Positions 25,130 to 35,453 are shown, numbered from the stretch's first letter. The stretch is DNA of 64,000 nt from an uncultured Roseobacter sp. (GCF_947495275.1 NZ_CANLYL010000008.1:1-64000); one strand, 5' to 3'. Program-made: numbers and translations. The notes: generated by a model from the letters alone, not told the origin.

Positions 25130-26404
25130 TCAATGCGATAAAAGTGCGTCAAAGAATGCTTTTTCGCCTTTCACCAACGTCGCATGCCATCGCGTGGCGG
25201 TTCCTGCAAGGGGGGCGGCAACCAATTGATCGTCTTTCCAGACCGCAGGTGTCGCCAGCAGCGCGTCGCGAGGGCAACCCAACGCGCGCCATTGCGGAAA
25301 ATCCCGCAGGCCGCGCTCCCCAAGCGCCGCAATGCGCAGCCCGGCATCTGGCTGGTCGATCTCATCCGCCTTTGAGGTCAATTGCCACCGGTTGTCCCAT
25401 ACGTCCGCGATGTCGCAAGACAGATGCCGGACCGGGTCAAGCTCGCGATATATCCACATGGCCCCCTTGGACCGGATGACATGACATCCTTCCAGTGTGC
25501 CGTTATGACCAGCCCTGAGACCGTCCATCAGCTTTTGTACGGACCTGCCGCGCGGCGCGTATCCTGCACCGCTAATCCATTGCAAGGCGCGGATCATGAT
25601 GCGGCGCGCGGTTTCAGCGGGCAAGGCGTCGAAACCGGACCAATCGACCTTAAGCGCGCCCGCCTGTTCCGTAGTAATCTTTCTCGCGGCTGAGACCGCA
25701 TGCGCATTCAGGGCGATACGTGTCCGCGCCATATTGTCGGCCACTTGCGAAAGCGCGGCGGCGCTGATGCCCAGCGGTTCAAGAACCGTAAGCGCCTGAC
25801 GCAGTTTGATACGATCAAACCTCAGGTCGTCATTGCTGGGATCTTCACACCAGCGGATTTCGCGGTCCTGCAACATCTCGCGTAAACTGGCCCTTGAGAC
25901 CTGCAACAACGGGCGCAGCCAGGTGATCCCATCCCGCGCGCGGCTTGGACCCATTGCCGCCAGACCGTCCACACCCGCACCGCGCGCCAGCCGCATCAGA
26001 ACCGTTTCGGCCTGATCATCCTGTGTATGGCCAAGGGCAACATGGGAAAGCTGTTGAGACTTTGCCCAAGCGGCGATCAGACTGTAACGCGCCTCTCGTG
26101 CCGCGTTTTGCAGATTGCCCTGCCCGGTCCAACCGTCCCAGCGAAGAACCTTGTGGGGAATATCGAGACCAGCGCAAAGCTCAGCTACAAAGGCGGCCTC
26201 AACCTCTGCTTCCGTCCTCAAACCGTGATTGATCGTCACCGCGCAAAGTTGGAGCCTCTGGTTTCGCGCAATCTCATGCAGCAGATGAAGCAGAGCGACG
26301 GAATCGCCGCCGCCCGATACCGCGACGCCCAACCGTTTTGGCAGGTCCGGCGGAAGCTGCTGCGCAACCGCCTCCCTCAGGTCTCGCGATGCGCCGTTAC
26401 GCAC
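25130..26404 (-). CDS. tilS: tRNA(Ile)-lysidine synthase TilS
   Basis: A 424-residue cytoplasmic enzyme that converts C34 of the AUA-decoding tRNA-Ile to lysidine. The PP-loop motif GVAVSGGGDSVALLHLLHE is near residue 26. It is followed by TINHGLR, GHTQDDQAETVLMRLARG and RPLLQVSRASLREML, all family signatures. GTG 26404 is chosen because it overlaps the end of ybgF by eight bases and leaves a normal N-terminus; earlier starts would run deep into ybgF. Confidence 0.93.
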   Translation of the reverse strand: MRNGASRDLREAVAQQLPPDLPKRLGVAVSGGGDSVALLHLLHEIARNQRLQLCAVTINHGLRTEAEVEAAFVAELCAGLDIPHKVLRWDGWTGQGNLQNAAREARYSLIAAWAKSQQLSHVALGHTQDDQAETVLMRLARGAGVDGLAAMGPSRARDGITWLRPLLQVSRASLREMLQDREIRWCEDPSNDDLRFDRIKLRQALTVLEPLGISAAALSQVADNMARTRIALNAHAVSAARKITTEQAGALKVDWSGFDALPAETARRIMIRALQWISGAGYAPRGRSVQKLMDGLRAGHNGTLEGCHVIRSKGAMWIYRELDPVRHLSCDIADVWDNRWQLTSKADEIDQPDAGLRIAALGERGLRDFPQWRALGCPRDALLATPAVWKDDQLVAAPLAGTATRWHATLVKGEKAFFDALLSH

Positions 26405-27236
26405 AGCCCAGCGATTGCATCTCTGCCTGAGCCTCGGCGACAACCGGATCGGATGGGAATCGCACACCGACTTCGCTGAGCGTCACGCAGGCCTCCTGTG
26501 TTTGTCCCAGCCCGCCCAGAGATCTGCCCAGGCGAAATAGCGATTGCGCGGCAACCGGTCCTGTTGGGTCAACGCTGAAACTGCTCAGGTAGGCGCGTGC
26601 TGCCTCACGCGTATCTCCCAAGCCTTCCAGCGCTTCGCCGCGTCCCAGATCAGCGCCCGCCGCCAGTGGTCCGCCCGGATAAGTTTGCGTGAAGGTCGCA
26701 AAAAGATCTGCCGCCTGCTGGAAATTGCCCTCCGCCAAAGCAGATTGAGCTCTCTTGAAATCCTCCTCTTCCCCGACCGCAAGCTGAATACCGTTGCCAG
26801 GAAGATCAGTGGCCGCGGGCAGTGTTGCAGCCCCCGTAGTCGTCTCGGTCCCGGCAGGCAGATCACCGCCCAGAGTTGTGGTCTCACCCAATGCCGCGAT
26901 GTCCCCCCCTTCAAGCTCGACCAGTCTGAACTCCAGATCGCCGATACGGTTGGTGCCATCCTCGACAATGCGGTTGATCCGGAATTCCAACTCTTCGGTT
27001 TTGGAGGTCAATCGCCGCATCTCTGCTTCGATGACATTCATGCGATCCAGCACCGACCCGCCGGAGGTTTGCACCGAGGGTGACCCAGTGGTTGACAGCT
27101 CTCGCCTGAGTTTCTGGATTTCCACATAGAGCACCGTCATCTCCTGGCGGATGTCCGCAAGTGTCTGCTGATCCTGCGCGGCCGTCTCAACCGGCTGCAA
27201 CAGGATCACGAGGGCAAGGGCGGCAAAGATGCGCAT
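26397..27236 (-). CDS. ybgF: Tol-Pal accessory protein YbgF/CpoB
   Basis: A 279-residue periplasmic protein with a signal peptide (MRIFAALALVILLQPVETAA). An N-terminal coiled-coil trimerisation region follows (about 20-110), then three TPR-like repeats in the C-terminal half (FKRAQSALAEGNFQQAADLF, YPGGPLAAGADLGRGEAL). CpoB coordinates peptidoglycan synthesis with outer-membrane constriction through TolA. It begins four bases after pal and overlaps tilS. Confidence 0.93.
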   Translation of the reverse strand: MRIFAALALVILLQPVETAAQDQQTLADIRQEMTVLYVEIQKLRRELSTTGSPSVQTSGGSVLDRMNVIEAEMRRLTSKTEELEFRINRIVEDGTNRIGDLEFRLVELEGGDIAALGETTTLGGDLPAGTETTTGAATLPAATDLPGNGIQLAVGEEEDFKRAQSALAEGNFQQAADLFATFTQTYPGGPLAAGADLGRGEALEGLGDTREAARAYLSSFSVDPTGPVAAQSLFRLGRSLGGLGQTQEACVTLSEVGVRFPSDPVVAEAQAEMQSLGCA

Positions 27237-27240
27237 CGGA

Positions 27241-27765
27241 TCAGCCTGTCAGACCGCCCGCCAGCACAGTGACCGCGCGGCGGTTCTTGGCATAGCAGGC
27301 CTCGTTGGAACAAATCTCGATGGGGCGTTCCTTGCCGTAGCTCACGGTCCGCAACCGATTACCCGCCACCCCTTTGGAGATCAGGTATTCCCGCACGGAA
27401 TTTGCCCGACGCGCGCCCAAACCGACGTTATATTCACGGGTGCCCTGTTCATCTGCGTGGCCCTCGATGATCGCTGTAAAATCGGTATTCGTCAGCAACC
27501 AACTTGACTGGCCATCCAGAACGGCGCGCCCCTCCGGCGTCAGGTCGGACTGGTCCACCGCGAAAAGAACGCGGTCGCCAATGGTCTGGTTGAAGTAGGC
27601 CGTTGAGGTCGGGTCATTGGCGCTGCCGGGGACAATCGCACCACCGCTGCCCCCTCCGACCCCGCCGGTTGATCCATCCGCCCCAAATCGGCCCGGATTG
27701 GTGCAGGCCGCCAGGGCCAGCCCGGCGACGAGAAGAAGAATTTTCGCTGTTGGTTTCATGTTCAC
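27241..27765 (-). CDS. pal: Peptidoglycan-associated lipoprotein Pal
   Basis: A 174-residue outer-membrane lipoprotein. The lipobox is LALAACTNPG, followed by a Gly/Ser-rich linker and a C-terminal OmpA-like peptidoglycan-binding domain (about 65-170). This domain contains EGHADEQGTREYNVGLGARR (read as EGHADEQGTRE and NVGLGARRANSV). It anchors the outer membrane to murein and interacts with TolB and TolA. Operon order tolB-pal-ybgF is conserved. Confidence 0.96.
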   Translation of the reverse strand: MNMKPTAKILLLVAGLALAACTNPGRFGADGSTGGVGGGSGGAIVPGSANDPTSTAYFNQTIGDRVLFAVDQSDLTPEGRAVLDGQSSWLLTNTDFTAIIEGHADEQGTREYNVGLGARRANSVREYLISKGVAGNRLRTVSYGKERPIEICSNEACYAKNRRAVTVLAGGLTG

Positions 27766-27848
27766 TGCCTCATGTGTTCCGTGTTGGAATTGTTATTTTG
27801 GGGTCTTTTTACCACAGGCGCACGCCCATGGGAACGACTTCAGATGTC

Positions 27849-29180
27849 TTACTTCAGCAAAGGCGACCACGACGGGTCAGAGCCGCCATCAGGGGTCCGC
27901 ACAGGCCGCAGATTGCGTCCTGAAATATCAACAGAATAAAGCGTGGAGCTGCCGCTGGCCCCTTGGGATTCGCGGGTAAACATTATGACCCGCCCGTTCG
28001 GTGCCCAGGTTGGCCCCTCATCGAGGAAGGAGGCGGTCAACAACCGTTCCTCGGCCCCATCGGTCCGCATCACACCAATATGGAAGCGCCCGCCGTTTTG
28101 TTTGGTAAAGGCGATCAGATCCCCACGCGGCGACCAGACCGGCGTGCCATAGCGGCCCGGTCCGAAGGATATACGGCGCGCCTCTCCACCCCCGGCGGGC
28201 ATGATGTAGAGTTGCTGGGACCCGGACCGGTCACTCTCAAACACAATCTGGCTGCCGTCAGGCGAAAAACTGGGCGCGGTTTCGATGGAAGGCGCGGATG
28301 TCAGGCGTTGCGTCCCGCCGCCGCCGACATTCATCGCGTAGATATCGGTGTTGCCACCCTGGCTGAGCGAGAATACGATATTTTGCCCGTCAGGCGCAAA
28401 ACGCGGCGCAAAACTCATCGTGCCTTCCTGATTTTCCAACACGCGGCGCTGGACCGATCCGACGTCCAGCAGGTAGATGCGCGGAAAGCCGGTCTCATAG
28501 CTGGTATAGATCACCCGGTCGCCATTCGGCGAAAATCTCGGGGCCAGAACGATGGCGCTGCTGTCCGTCAAAAACTGCACATTGGCACCGTCGTAATCCA
28601 TGATCGCCAGGCGTTTCTGGCGAGCGTCCTTGCTGCCGGTCTCGGATACGTAAACAACGCGGCTGTCAAAATACCCCCCCTCGCCCGTGATCCGGCTGTA
28701 AACCGCATCGGCAACCTTATGCGCCATACGCCGCCAGCCCTCAGGCGTGCCGGAAAATTGCAATCCCGATCCCATCTCCGCACCGGAGAATACGTCATAA
28801 AGGCGAAACTTCACCGTAAGCTGGTTGCCCTGCACCGCCACGGCGCCGGTGATCAGCGCCTGAGCATTGATTGCTTTCCAATCGGCATATTGCACCGGAT
28901 CAGCGAAATTGCTTACGGTGCTGATAAAGGCCGTCGCCGGAATTTCGCGAAAAAGCCCGGTACCCACAAGATCCCCGGAAACAACCTGGCTGATCTGCGC
29001 CGCAACGCCTGTCGCATCCCCCGTTTCGGCCTGGAAAACCGGCAAGGCGAAGGGCAAGGGTTCAATCACACCTTCGGTGATTTCGATGCGCAAGGGGCCG
29101 CTGCTTTGCGCGCCTGCAAATCCCGCCGTAAGGGACATTAGCCCCAGCGCTGCGAGCAATACCATACCCAGAAATCTCAT
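27849..29180 (-). CDS. tolB: Tol-Pal system translocation protein TolB
   Basis: A 443-residue periplasmic protein with a signal peptide ([23 protein letters not shown] in part), an N-terminal alpha/beta domain (about 30-165) and a six-bladed beta-propeller. The propeller repeats are visible as [46 protein letters not shown] and [14 protein letters not shown]. It transfers between Pal and TolA. Its ATG overlaps the tolA stop by four bases. Confidence 0.97.
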   Translation of the reverse strand: MRFLGMVLLAALGLMSLTAGFAGAQSSGPLRIEITEGVIEPLPFALPVFQAETGDATGVAAQISQVVSGDLVGTGLFREIPATAFISTVSNFADPVQYADWKAINAQALITGAVAVQGNQLTVKFRLYDVFSGAEMGSGLQFSGTPEGWRRMAHKVADAVYSRITGEGGYFDSRVVYVSETGSKDARQKRLAIMDYDGANVQFLTDSSAIVLAPRFSPNGDRVIYTSYETGFPRIYLLDVGSVQRRVLENQEGTMSFAPRFAPDGQNIVFSLSQGGNTDIYAMNVGGGGTQRLTSAPSIETAPSFSPDGSQIVFESDRSGSQQLYIMPAGGGEARRISFGPGRYGTPVWSPRGDLIAFTKQNGGRFHIGVMRTDGAEERLLTASFLDEGPTWAPNGRVIMFTRESQGASGSSTLYSVDISGRNLRPVRTPDGGSDPSWSPLLK

Positions 29181-30292
29181 TTGATCCGCATCCTTTCGGG
29201 ATTGAAGGTCATCTCAATATCCTGCCACTGACTATATTTTTCTACGGGTAAATCGAAACCTTTTGCGCCACATCTGATAATTGCGCGGCGTGCCGCCTCA
29301 AATGCCTGACGCGCCGCCTGTTCTGTTCCACCGGAGCTTGAGTTCATCCGAATGGACGATGTTACAGGCTTGCCGTCCTGTGTCATGGCCACCGATACCA
29401 CCACCGTGGTGTTCAGCGCATCAGTTGAAAGCGAGCCGACATTCCAGCAATTTGATACCGCAACCCGCAAGGCATCCTTCTCCCCGGCAGAAAGCGGCGG
29501 CCCCTGCGGTGTGGAGGGTGCGGAAGACTCCGCCGCCAGCGCCTCGGCCAGCGCCGATGCAACAGCATCTTCTGTTGTGTCCTGAGCCGGGGCTGGGGGT
29601 TCGGCGGTCTCGGTCGGCTGCGCTACCTGTTGGACCGGTGGATCAGGGCGGCGGGCAGGCGGCCGTTTGGTTGGCACCGGTGCAGCGCTTGGCTCTTCTG
29701 CTTCGGTGACGATCTCTGTCGCGGCCGCTTCCGGTGCCGTTGCCTCAACCGGATCCTGTGGTGTGTCACCAGTTTGGTCAGGCGTCACAGCTTCCTGCTC
29801 AACCGCGTCGGGTGTCGCTTCGGGCTCGGGTTGGGCAACCGCCTCAGGGGCCACACGTTCGGCGGCTTGCGGCACGGGACGGTCGCTGACTTCGGGCACC
29901 AGCACCGCCACATCGGCGGGAGGTTCAGGCAATACCGGCGCCTGGTCACTCACCTCAGCCTGTGGCAACGGCGCGAGCTCCGAGACATCCGGCGCTTCTT
30001 CGTTACTTGGCGCTTCGGTCTGTTCGGGCGGGCTTTGATCCGCAACGCTATCTTCGGTGGCCGCTATTTCGGGGGCTTCCGGCGTCACTTCCGGGCTTGA
30101 AGGTTGCGCCACTTCGGTCGTCGATTGCGGGGCCTGACCAGCCGCCACCATAGCCGCGTATTCGGCACCTGAAATCACCGAAACGGTGCTGGCCTCAAAC
30201 GGCAGAGGCTCTGCCGCAAACACATCCCCAAAGATCAGCCAGCCGATCAAAGCCAGATGCCCCGCGCCTGAGATATAGTGACCGGTATGCAC
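29177..30292 (-). CDS. tolA: Envelope energy-transducing protein TolA
   Basis: A 371-residue protein anchored in the inner membrane by one N-terminal segment ([18 protein letters not shown]). A very long Pro/Glu/Ala-rich central region (about 55-280) spans the periplasm, and a C-terminal TolA/TonB-like domain (about 285-371) contains [11 protein letters not shown]. The central part is acidic and proline-rich rather than the Ala/Lys helix of enteric TolA. GTG 30292 is preferred, seven bases after the tolR stop and giving a normal [12 protein letters not shown] start; longer forms would overlap tolR. Confidence 0.88.
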   Translation of the reverse strand: MHTGHYISGAGHLALIGWLIFGDVFAAEPLPFEASTVSVISGAEYAAMVAAGQAPQSTTEVAQPSSPEVTPEAPEIAATEDSVADQSPPEQTEAPSNEEAPDVSELAPLPQAEVSDQAPVLPEPPADVAVLVPEVSDRPVPQAAERVAPEAVAQPEPEATPDAVEQEAVTPDQTGDTPQDPVEATAPEAAATEIVTEAEEPSAAPVPTKRPPARRPDPPVQQVAQPTETAEPPAPAQDTTEDAVASALAEALAAESSAPSTPQGPPLSAGEKDALRVAVSNCWNVGSLSTDALNTTVVVSVAMTQDGKPVTSSIRMNSSSGGTEQAARQAFEAARRAIIRCGAKGFDLPVEKYSQWQDIEMTFNPERMRIK

Positions 30293-30299
30293 CGCGGCC

Positions 30300-30800
30300 C
30301 TACTGACCCGCACCACCGGCGGTGCCATCCTGACCGTCAAGCGTGGGTCCGCCGATATCCGTGACCAGACCGATATTGGCAAAGCCACCGGCATTCAGTG
30401 CGCCCATGACCTCCATCACCTGCGCATAAGGAACCGCCCCATCAGCCCTCAGGAACACCTGATCACTGGTCCGCTCTGCCGCAATCGCCCGCAGTTTCGG
30501 GATCAGTTCGCCCCGCGCGGTTTCCGTCGTCTGGATTTGCAAGCTGCCTTCTGCAGTAATCGTGATGGTCAGCGGTTCTTCCTGATCCGCAGGCAGCGCG
30601 CCTGCGGCGGTTTTGGGCAGTTCAACCGGCACGCCCACCGTCAACAGCGGGGCCGCGACCATGAAAATGATCAGCAGCACCAGCATCACATCCACAAAAG
30701 GCGTGACGTTGATTTCCGACATCGGCTGCGGCTTGCCGCGCCCGCGACGTCTGCGACGTGTGCCTTCGCCGCCCTGGTTCTGGATGACACCCGCGCCCAT
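30300..30800 (-). CDS. tolR: Tol-Pal proton channel subunit TolR
   Basis: A 166-residue ExbD/TolR-family protein with a basic cytoplasmic start (RRRRRGRGKP), one transmembrane helix with the conserved Asp (INVTPFVDVMLVLLIIFMVA) and a periplasmic domain (about 60-150). With TolQ it converts proton flow into TolA motion. It begins three bases after tolQ. The C-terminus has a Gly/Ala-rich extension. Confidence 0.96.
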   Translation of the reverse strand: MGAGVIQNQGGEGTRRRRRGRGKPQPMSEINVTPFVDVMLVLLIIFMVAAPLLTVGVPVELPKTAAGALPADQEEPLTITITAEGSLQIQTTETARGELIPKLRAIAAERTSDQVFLRADGAVPYAQVMEVMGALNAGGFANIGLVTDIGGPTLDGQDGTAGGAGQ

Positions 30801-30803
30801 CGG

Positions 30804-31499
30804 TCAACTGTCCAACTGGCGGCTGAGGATGGTGGCGAACTCATCGGCGAAGGCTTCATAGCCCGACAGGATCTTGTCGCAATCCGCACTCAGCTTGTTG
30901 TAAAAGATCACCGCCGGGATCGCGGCCAACAGCCCCAGACCCGTGGCCAGCAGGGCTTCGGCAATGCCTGGTGCTACCACCGCCAGATTGGTATTTTGCT
31001 GTTCGGCAATCTCAATAAAGGCATTCATGATGCCCACGACCGTGCCGAAAAGCCCGATGAAGGGCGCGGAAGACCCAACCGTTGCCAGAACGGTCAACCC
31101 GCCACGCAGGTAATCCGCTTCCTTGTTGATCGCCACATCCATCGACCGGTCGATGCGCGAGGTCGCCCCCGCGATCAGCCCGCCGTCATCGCGGTGCGAG
31201 CGTCGCCATTCGGTCATGCCGGCGGCGAAGATTTTCTCCGAACTGCCAGAGGGCGCTGGCCCCACGGTTTCAAACAGTCCATCGAGCGGCTCCCCGGACC
31301 AGAAGGACTGGTCGAACTCGGCCGCCTCGGCGCGTGCCTTCCGATAGACAATCAGCTTCATCACGATGATCGACCATGACCAGAAGGAGGCAACAATCAA
31401 CATGATCATCACAAGTTTGACGAGGAGTGTTGCGCGGGCAAACAGCCCCCAGAAGGAGAAATCAATCTCCTGCGCCAATGCTAGCGTTTCTGCTTCCAT
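30804..31499 (-). CDS. tolQ: Tol-Pal proton channel subunit TolQ
   Basis: A 231-residue MotA/TolQ/ExbB-family protein with three transmembrane helices (about 15-40, 130-155 and 165-190). The conserved membrane segment APFIGLFGTVVGIMNAF and the loop GIAEALLATGLGLLAAIPAV are visible. It is the first gene of the tolQRAB-pal-ybgF series on the minus strand, 100 bases downstream of ybgC. Confidence 0.96.
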   Translation of the reverse strand: MEAETLALAQEIDFSFWGLFARATLLVKLVMIMLIVASFWSWSIIVMKLIVYRKARAEAAEFDQSFWSGEPLDGLFETVGPAPSGSSEKIFAAGMTEWRRSHRDDGGLIAGATSRIDRSMDVAINKEADYLRGGLTVLATVGSSAPFIGLFGTVVGIMNAFIEIAEQQNTNLAVVAPGIAEALLATGLGLLAAIPAVIFYNKLSADCDKILSGYEAFADEFATILSRQLDS

Positions 31500-31599
31500 G
31501 ATGCCTGCTCTTTAACTTTTCACCGCTCAGGGTCGTTTAGCCGACCTCAATTTCACGCGATTCTAACGAAGAACAACCAGGATTGCTATCACTATGCTG

Positions 31600-31995
31600 T
31601 CAGGAGGGGTCGCTAATCGGCATTGAGCGGAGTTTTGCTGGCAATCTGCTGGGCTTTCCCTTGGCCCCGATGCAGGCGATTGTGACTTTCGCGGCAAAAA
31701 TCAGCGCCTCTTGCCGAAGCACATTCTGAGCCATGACCATGCGCGCAGGCGTGAGCTGGATCAGGCTTGTCTGCACCTCCAGCGCGTCATCAAACAGCGC
31801 GGACTGGACATAATCGGCCTCAATGCGCCTGACCGCGAAAACGTTTCCCTCAGCCTTCATCGCCAGTTGGTCAATCCCGATCTCACGCACCCAATCGCTG
31901 CGCGCGCGCTCAATATAGCGCAGATAATTGGCGTAATAGACAATGCCCGCCATATCGGTGTCTTCATAGTAGACGCGGATGGGAAAGCGGTGCAT
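31600..31995 (-). CDS. ybgC: Acyl-CoA thioesterase YbgC, Tol-Pal associated
   Basis: A 131-residue hotdog thioesterase. The 4-hydroxybenzoyl-CoA thioesterase motif YYEDTDMAGIVYYANYLRY is complete, with the catalytic Asp. ybgC typically precedes tolQ, as here; it hydrolyses short acyl-CoA or acyl-ACP and its connection to Tol-Pal is not fully understood. The gap to the upstream unknown gene is 39 bases. Confidence 0.93.
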   Translation of the reverse strand: MHRFPIRVYYEDTDMAGIVYYANYLRYIERARSDWVREIGIDQLAMKAEGNVFAVRRIEADYVQSALFDDALEVQTSLIQLTPARMVMAQNVLRQEALIFAAKVTIACIGAKGKPSRLPAKLRSMPISDPS

Positions 31996-32034
31996 CAGAT
32001 GTCCTTTGTCCGGTAATTGGGCAGTTGATCCAGG

Positions 32035-32658
32035 TTATTGCATTTGCCCGATGCGCGCGGCAAGGCGCAGGGCATGGCTTGGGTCCTGCGCGCAAGCGGG
32101 CAAAACCGGATCATAGGCGGCACGGATCAGCGCGGAAATTTCCGGCCGCAGGATCGTCTTGCCTCCCAGCACCGCCAGAGGTGAGGTCGTGCGAAAGGCG
32201 GTATCCGACCACAGAAGGGTGGATTGCACGATCTGGGTCAGCGCCAGTGTTTCCGCAGGTACAGCGCTGAGTTCCGCATCCATGCGCAGGAACACAAAAC
32301 AGGCTTTGATGGCCCCATCCGGGTCGAAATGGAAAATCCTGTATTGATTGGCATCTGCTGCCTTGAGCTTGTCGAGCAGCGGACCGAGTTCGGGAATGAG
32401 CCGATCAAGATCGGGCACCTGGGGCAATTCATCCCATTCGCGGAAAAAGAAGATCATCAGGTTGCTGCCCAATTCAGGGTCCGTCTCGGCCATTTTGTGA
32501 CCCGAAAGGACCATGACCGCCTCCAAGGCGCCCTTGACCACGGCCAGCGTTTCATCGGTCACACCGAAGACAATCGGCGCGATGGGTCTGCCCCAGCGCG
32601 CAAAGTAGTAGGCGCCGCTTTCCCGGGTGAACAATGCTTCAATGTCATCTGCTTGCAT
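32035..32658 (-). CDS. Conserved-looking hypothetical protein between ruvB and ybgC
   Basis: A 207-residue soluble protein without signal peptide or membrane segment. It starts MQADDIEALFTRESGAYYFARW and contains LGSNLMIFFFREWDELPQVP and the Cys-containing segment IKACFVFLRMD. I recognise no domain. ATG 32658 is favoured, with AGGAAGGG about ten bases upstream; a TTG one codon earlier is possible. It is 29 bases from ruvB and 39 from ybgC, so it is probably in a ruvCAB-x-ybgC-tol transcript. Confidence 0.75.
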   Translation of the reverse strand: MQADDIEALFTRESGAYYFARWGRPIAPIVFGVTDETLAVVKGALEAVMVLSGHKMAETDPELGSNLMIFFFREWDELPQVPDLDRLIPELGPLLDKLKAADANQYRIFHFDPDGAIKACFVFLRMDAELSAVPAETLALTQIVQSTLLWSDTAFRTTSPLAVLGGKTILRPEISALIRAAYDPVLPACAQDPSHALRLAARIGQMQ

Positions 32659-32687
32659 CAATGGTGCACCCTTCCTGAGAGGGTCAG

Positions 32688-33710
32688 TCAGCTTCCAAAC
32701 AGATCGCTCTGCGATTTGGGGGGCGTCAAGCCGAGATGGCTCCAGCCTTTTTGCGCCAGCATCCGCCCGCGCGGGGTCCGCTGAATCAACCCTTGTTGCA
32801 AAAGGAAGGGCTCGATGACCTCTTCCAGCGCATCGCGGCTTTCGCTCAAGGCAGCACTCATGGTCTCAATACCCACTGGGCCACCTGCGTAGTTCTCTGC
32901 AATCAACCGCAGATACCGCCGGTCCGCGCCGTCAAGCCCCAGATGATCGACCCCGAGGCGGGTCAGGGCCATATCCGCCAGTTCGCGGGTCACCCGACCA
33001 TCCCCTTCGACGATGGCGAAATCTACCACGCGGCGCAGTAACCGCCCTGCAATGCGCGGCGTGCCACGGGCGCGACGGGCAATCTCCCGCGCGCCGCTTT
33101 CATCGGCAGGCGCGCCCAGCTTTCGCGCGTTCCGCTCGATGATGATGAACAACTCATCTTCGGTATAAAACTGCAAACGCGTCGGAATGCCGAAGCGGTC
33201 ACGCAAGGGCGTGGTCAACAAACCCATCCGGGTCGTTGCCCCCACCAGCGTGAAGGGCTGCAACTCAATGCGCACGGTACGTGCGGCGGGCCCCTCTCCG
33301 ATGATCAGATCCAGTTCGAAATCTTCCAGCGCCGGATAAAGCACTTCTTCCACCGCCGGATTGAGCCGGTGAATTTCGTCGATGAACAGGACGTCCCGCG
33401 CCTCCAGATTGGTCAGAATGGCCGCCAGATCACCGGCCTTGGCCAGAACCGGCCCGCTGGTCATGCGGAACCCCACGCCCAGCTCGCGCGCCATGATCTG
33501 CGCCAGCGTGGTCTTGCCCAGCCCCGGCGGGCCATGGAACAGCGTGTGATCCATCGCTTCGCCACGCTGCCGGGCAGATTGGATAAAAACACGTAAATTG
33601 GCGCGCGCCTCCGCCTGTCCGACGAATTCCTCCAGCATCTGCGGACGCAGAGCGCGATCCACATCCTCTGGCAATGGTTCCGGCCGCACGGTGGGATCAA
33701 TGTCGCTCAT
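32688..33710 (-). CDS. ruvB: Holliday junction branch migration helicase RuvB
   Basis: A 340-residue AAA motor that moves Holliday junctions with RuvA. Walker A is [13 protein letters not shown] (about residue 60), Walker [13 protein letters not shown], sensor 1 [20 protein letters not shown], and the C-terminal winged-helix part ends [15 protein letters not shown]. Length and motifs are standard. Order ruvC-ruvA-ruvB. Confidence 0.98.
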   Translation of the reverse strand: MSDIDPTVRPEPLPEDVDRALRPQMLEEFVGQAEARANLRVFIQSARQRGEAMDHTLFHGPPGLGKTTLAQIMARELGVGFRMTSGPVLAKAGDLAAILTNLEARDVLFIDEIHRLNPAVEEVLYPALEDFELDLIIGEGPAARTVRIELQPFTLVGATTRMGLLTTPLRDRFGIPTRLQFYTEDELFIIIERNARKLGAPADESGAREIARRARGTPRIAGRLLRRVVDFAIVEGDGRVTRELADMALTRLGVDHLGLDGADRRYLRLIAENYAGGPVGIETMSAALSESRDALEEVIEPFLLQQGLIQRTPRGRMLAQKGWSHLGLTPPKSQSDLFGS

Positions 33711-33737
33711 CTGCTCTCCTGCAAGGCTCAGGTCCCC

Positions 33738-34400
33738 TTAGTTCTTTGGTGCCAGAAGTTTCAAGGCCGCGCGGATCAGTGCCGGTGTTTGTGCATCGGG
33801 GTTTTCTCCCGCCGCTTGCGCAACGGCCCCCGCGGCATCACCGGGCGCATAGCCCAGATTGGCCAGGGCCGAGAGAGCATCGGCCTGCGACGACGCAGTT
33901 ACCGGCGCTGCGGATGCCGTTTGCACCATCGTTGGTTCAATCACCTCCGCGGGCACATCGCCGGTTGCAGCCGCCAATCCCCCCGACATCGCCATAATGC
34001 CCGGAGCCTTGTCCTTGAGATCAAGCACAACCCGCTGCGCAATCTTTGGCCCGACGCCTTTCGCCGCTTTGACCGCATTCCAGTCCCCCAGAGCGATGGC
34101 GCGGCTCACACCGTCCGGACCCAACGTTCCGAGAATTGCCAGCGACGCTTTGGCACCCACCCCTTGAACGGAGGTCAGCAACCGATGCCATTCCTTTTCC
34201 GCCAGTGTTGCAAAGCCAAAAAGTTGCAGCACGTCCTCGCGCACCAGCAGGTCGGTAAAAAGCGCGACCGTCTCGCCCGCGCCGGGTAGGCTGGCCAATG
34301 TGCGCTCCGAACAATAGACAAGATAACCGACACCGCGCACGTCGACCAACAAGTGGTCCGTGCTCTTGTAATCGATGCGCCCCGCGATCTTGCCAATCAT
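33738..34400 (-). CDS. ruvA: Holliday junction DNA helicase subunit RuvA
   Basis: A 220-residue tetrameric junction-binding protein. The OB-fold domain starts [28 protein letters not shown], two helix-hairpin-helix motifs follow ([18 protein letters not shown] and [19 protein letters not shown]), and the C-terminal domain III binds RuvB. Its start overlaps the ruvC stop by four bases. Confidence 0.97.
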   Translation of the reverse strand: MIGKIAGRIDYKSTDHLLVDVRGVGYLVYCSERTLASLPGAGETVALFTDLLVREDVLQLFGFATLAEKEWHRLLTSVQGVGAKASLAILGTLGPDGVSRAIALGDWNAVKAAKGVGPKIAQRVVLDLKDKAPGIMAMSGGLAAATGDVPAEVIEPTMVQTASAAPVTASSQADALSALANLGYAPGDAAGAVAQAAGENPDAQTPALIRAALKLLAPKN

Positions 34401-34903
34401 GCGCCCGCCCTTTCGATCGCCGCTCGCAGACCATCGGCGCCGCTATAATGAGCATGACAGATTGCGATCGCCAGCGCGTCAGCCGCATCCGGTCCGGCAA
34501 TTTCCGCACCGGGCAATTGCATCCGCACCATGTGCAGAACCTGGCCCTTATCAGCATGCCCGACACCCACAACAGCCTTCTTGACCTTGTTGGGGGCATA
34601 TTCGCCGATGACCAGCCCAGCCTGCGCCGGCACCAGCATGGCAATTCCGCGCGCCTGCCCCAGTTTCAGCGTGCCTGCTCCATCCTTGTTCACGAAGGTC
34701 TGTTCCACGGCCGCTTCCTGGGGGCCAAATTGTGCGATGATGCGGGTCAACTGCCCGTGCAATGACAAAAGCCGCTGCGCCAGATCATCTCCCTTGGAGA
34801 CGCAAATGCCGTTCGCGACGTGAGAAACCTTGCTTCCCACGACGTCAACGACGCCCCAGCCAAGGTTTCGCAACCCCGGATCGATGCCGATTACCCGTAT
34901 CAT
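34397..34903 (-). CDS. ruvC: Holliday junction resolvase RuvC
   Basis: A 168-residue endonuclease. The catalytic acidic residues are visible in [14 protein letters not shown] (Asp near residue 7), VEQTFVNKD (Glu near 66) and the C-terminal [16 protein letters not shown]. It resolves Holliday junctions with RuvAB. First gene of the ruvCAB set on the minus strand. Confidence 0.97.
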   Translation of the reverse strand: MIRVIGIDPGLRNLGWGVVDVVGSKVSHVANGICVSKGDDLAQRLLSLHGQLTRIIAQFGPQEAAVEQTFVNKDGAGTLKLGQARGIAMLVPAQAGLVIGEYAPNKVKKAVVGVGHADKGQVLHMVRMQLPGAEIAGPDAADALAIAICHAHYSGADGLRAAIERAGA

Positions 34904-35234
34904 AGGCCCTGCCCTGACATTTTGTTTCTTATTTTACGCATTAGCACGAAAGGCGAACACGGGCCAAGCGCTTCCTTTTTTCCAGCATGCAGAGAAAACC
35001 TATGCGCTGGCAGCGTTCTTGAGGCCGGAAAACGGCATTTCCAAGTCTGTTTTCGACGCGTCGCGTCAATCTATTTCTTTTTGTTTACCATGGGTTAACC
35101 ACATTCTCGACCTATGCAAATAGCGCATATCAAACATGCGTTTTCTCACCTTGCTCAACTTTCAGACAGGTCCTATCTGCCCCTCATCACACACCGGCAA
35201 GACCGGTTCACATTCAAAACTAAGGACGGCTACA
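34904..35234. other. Intergenic region between ruvC and the DUF1127 gene
   Basis: A 331-base divergent spacer without a convincing gene. It contains the palindrome CGACGCGTCG (35055-35064) and TTTA-CCATGGG-TTAA (35084-35098), one mismatch from the CtrA-type TTAA-N7-TTAA box. A small ACCGG/CCGGT hairpin lies just before the DUF1127 ribosome binding site. Promoters for both directions are expected but not pinned down. Confidence 0.5.
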
Positions 35235-35453
35235 ATGGCTTTTTTTGACATCACCCGCACCACATACGGCACTGCATCTGTTGTAAGCCGTTTCTTCGGC
35301 TTCCTGAACGACACGATCTCTTCGGTTGTTGCCTGGAACGATGCGCGCGTTACCCGCAATGCGCTGAGCTCTCTGTCTGATCGTGAATTGGACGATATCG
35401 GGCTGAGCCGTTCCGACATCGATTATGTCGCAGACAGCAACATCATTCGCTAA
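35235..35453 (+). CDS. DUF1127 small protein
   Basis: A 72-residue protein with the C-terminal DUF1127 motif RNALSSLSDRELDDIGLSRSDI. The N-terminal half (MAFFDITRTTYGTASVVSRFF) is amphipathic. In Rhodobacter a DUF1127 protein (CcaF1) binds RNA and is stress regulated, so an RNA-related role is possible. ATG 35235 follows AAGGAC at a good distance; upstream in-frame starts lack a binding site. It is monocistronic, ending in a strong intrinsic terminator. Confidence 0.88.
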   Translation: MAFFDITRTTYGTASVVSRFFGFLNDTISSVVAWNDARVTRNALSSLSDRELDDIGLSRSDIDYVADSNIIR

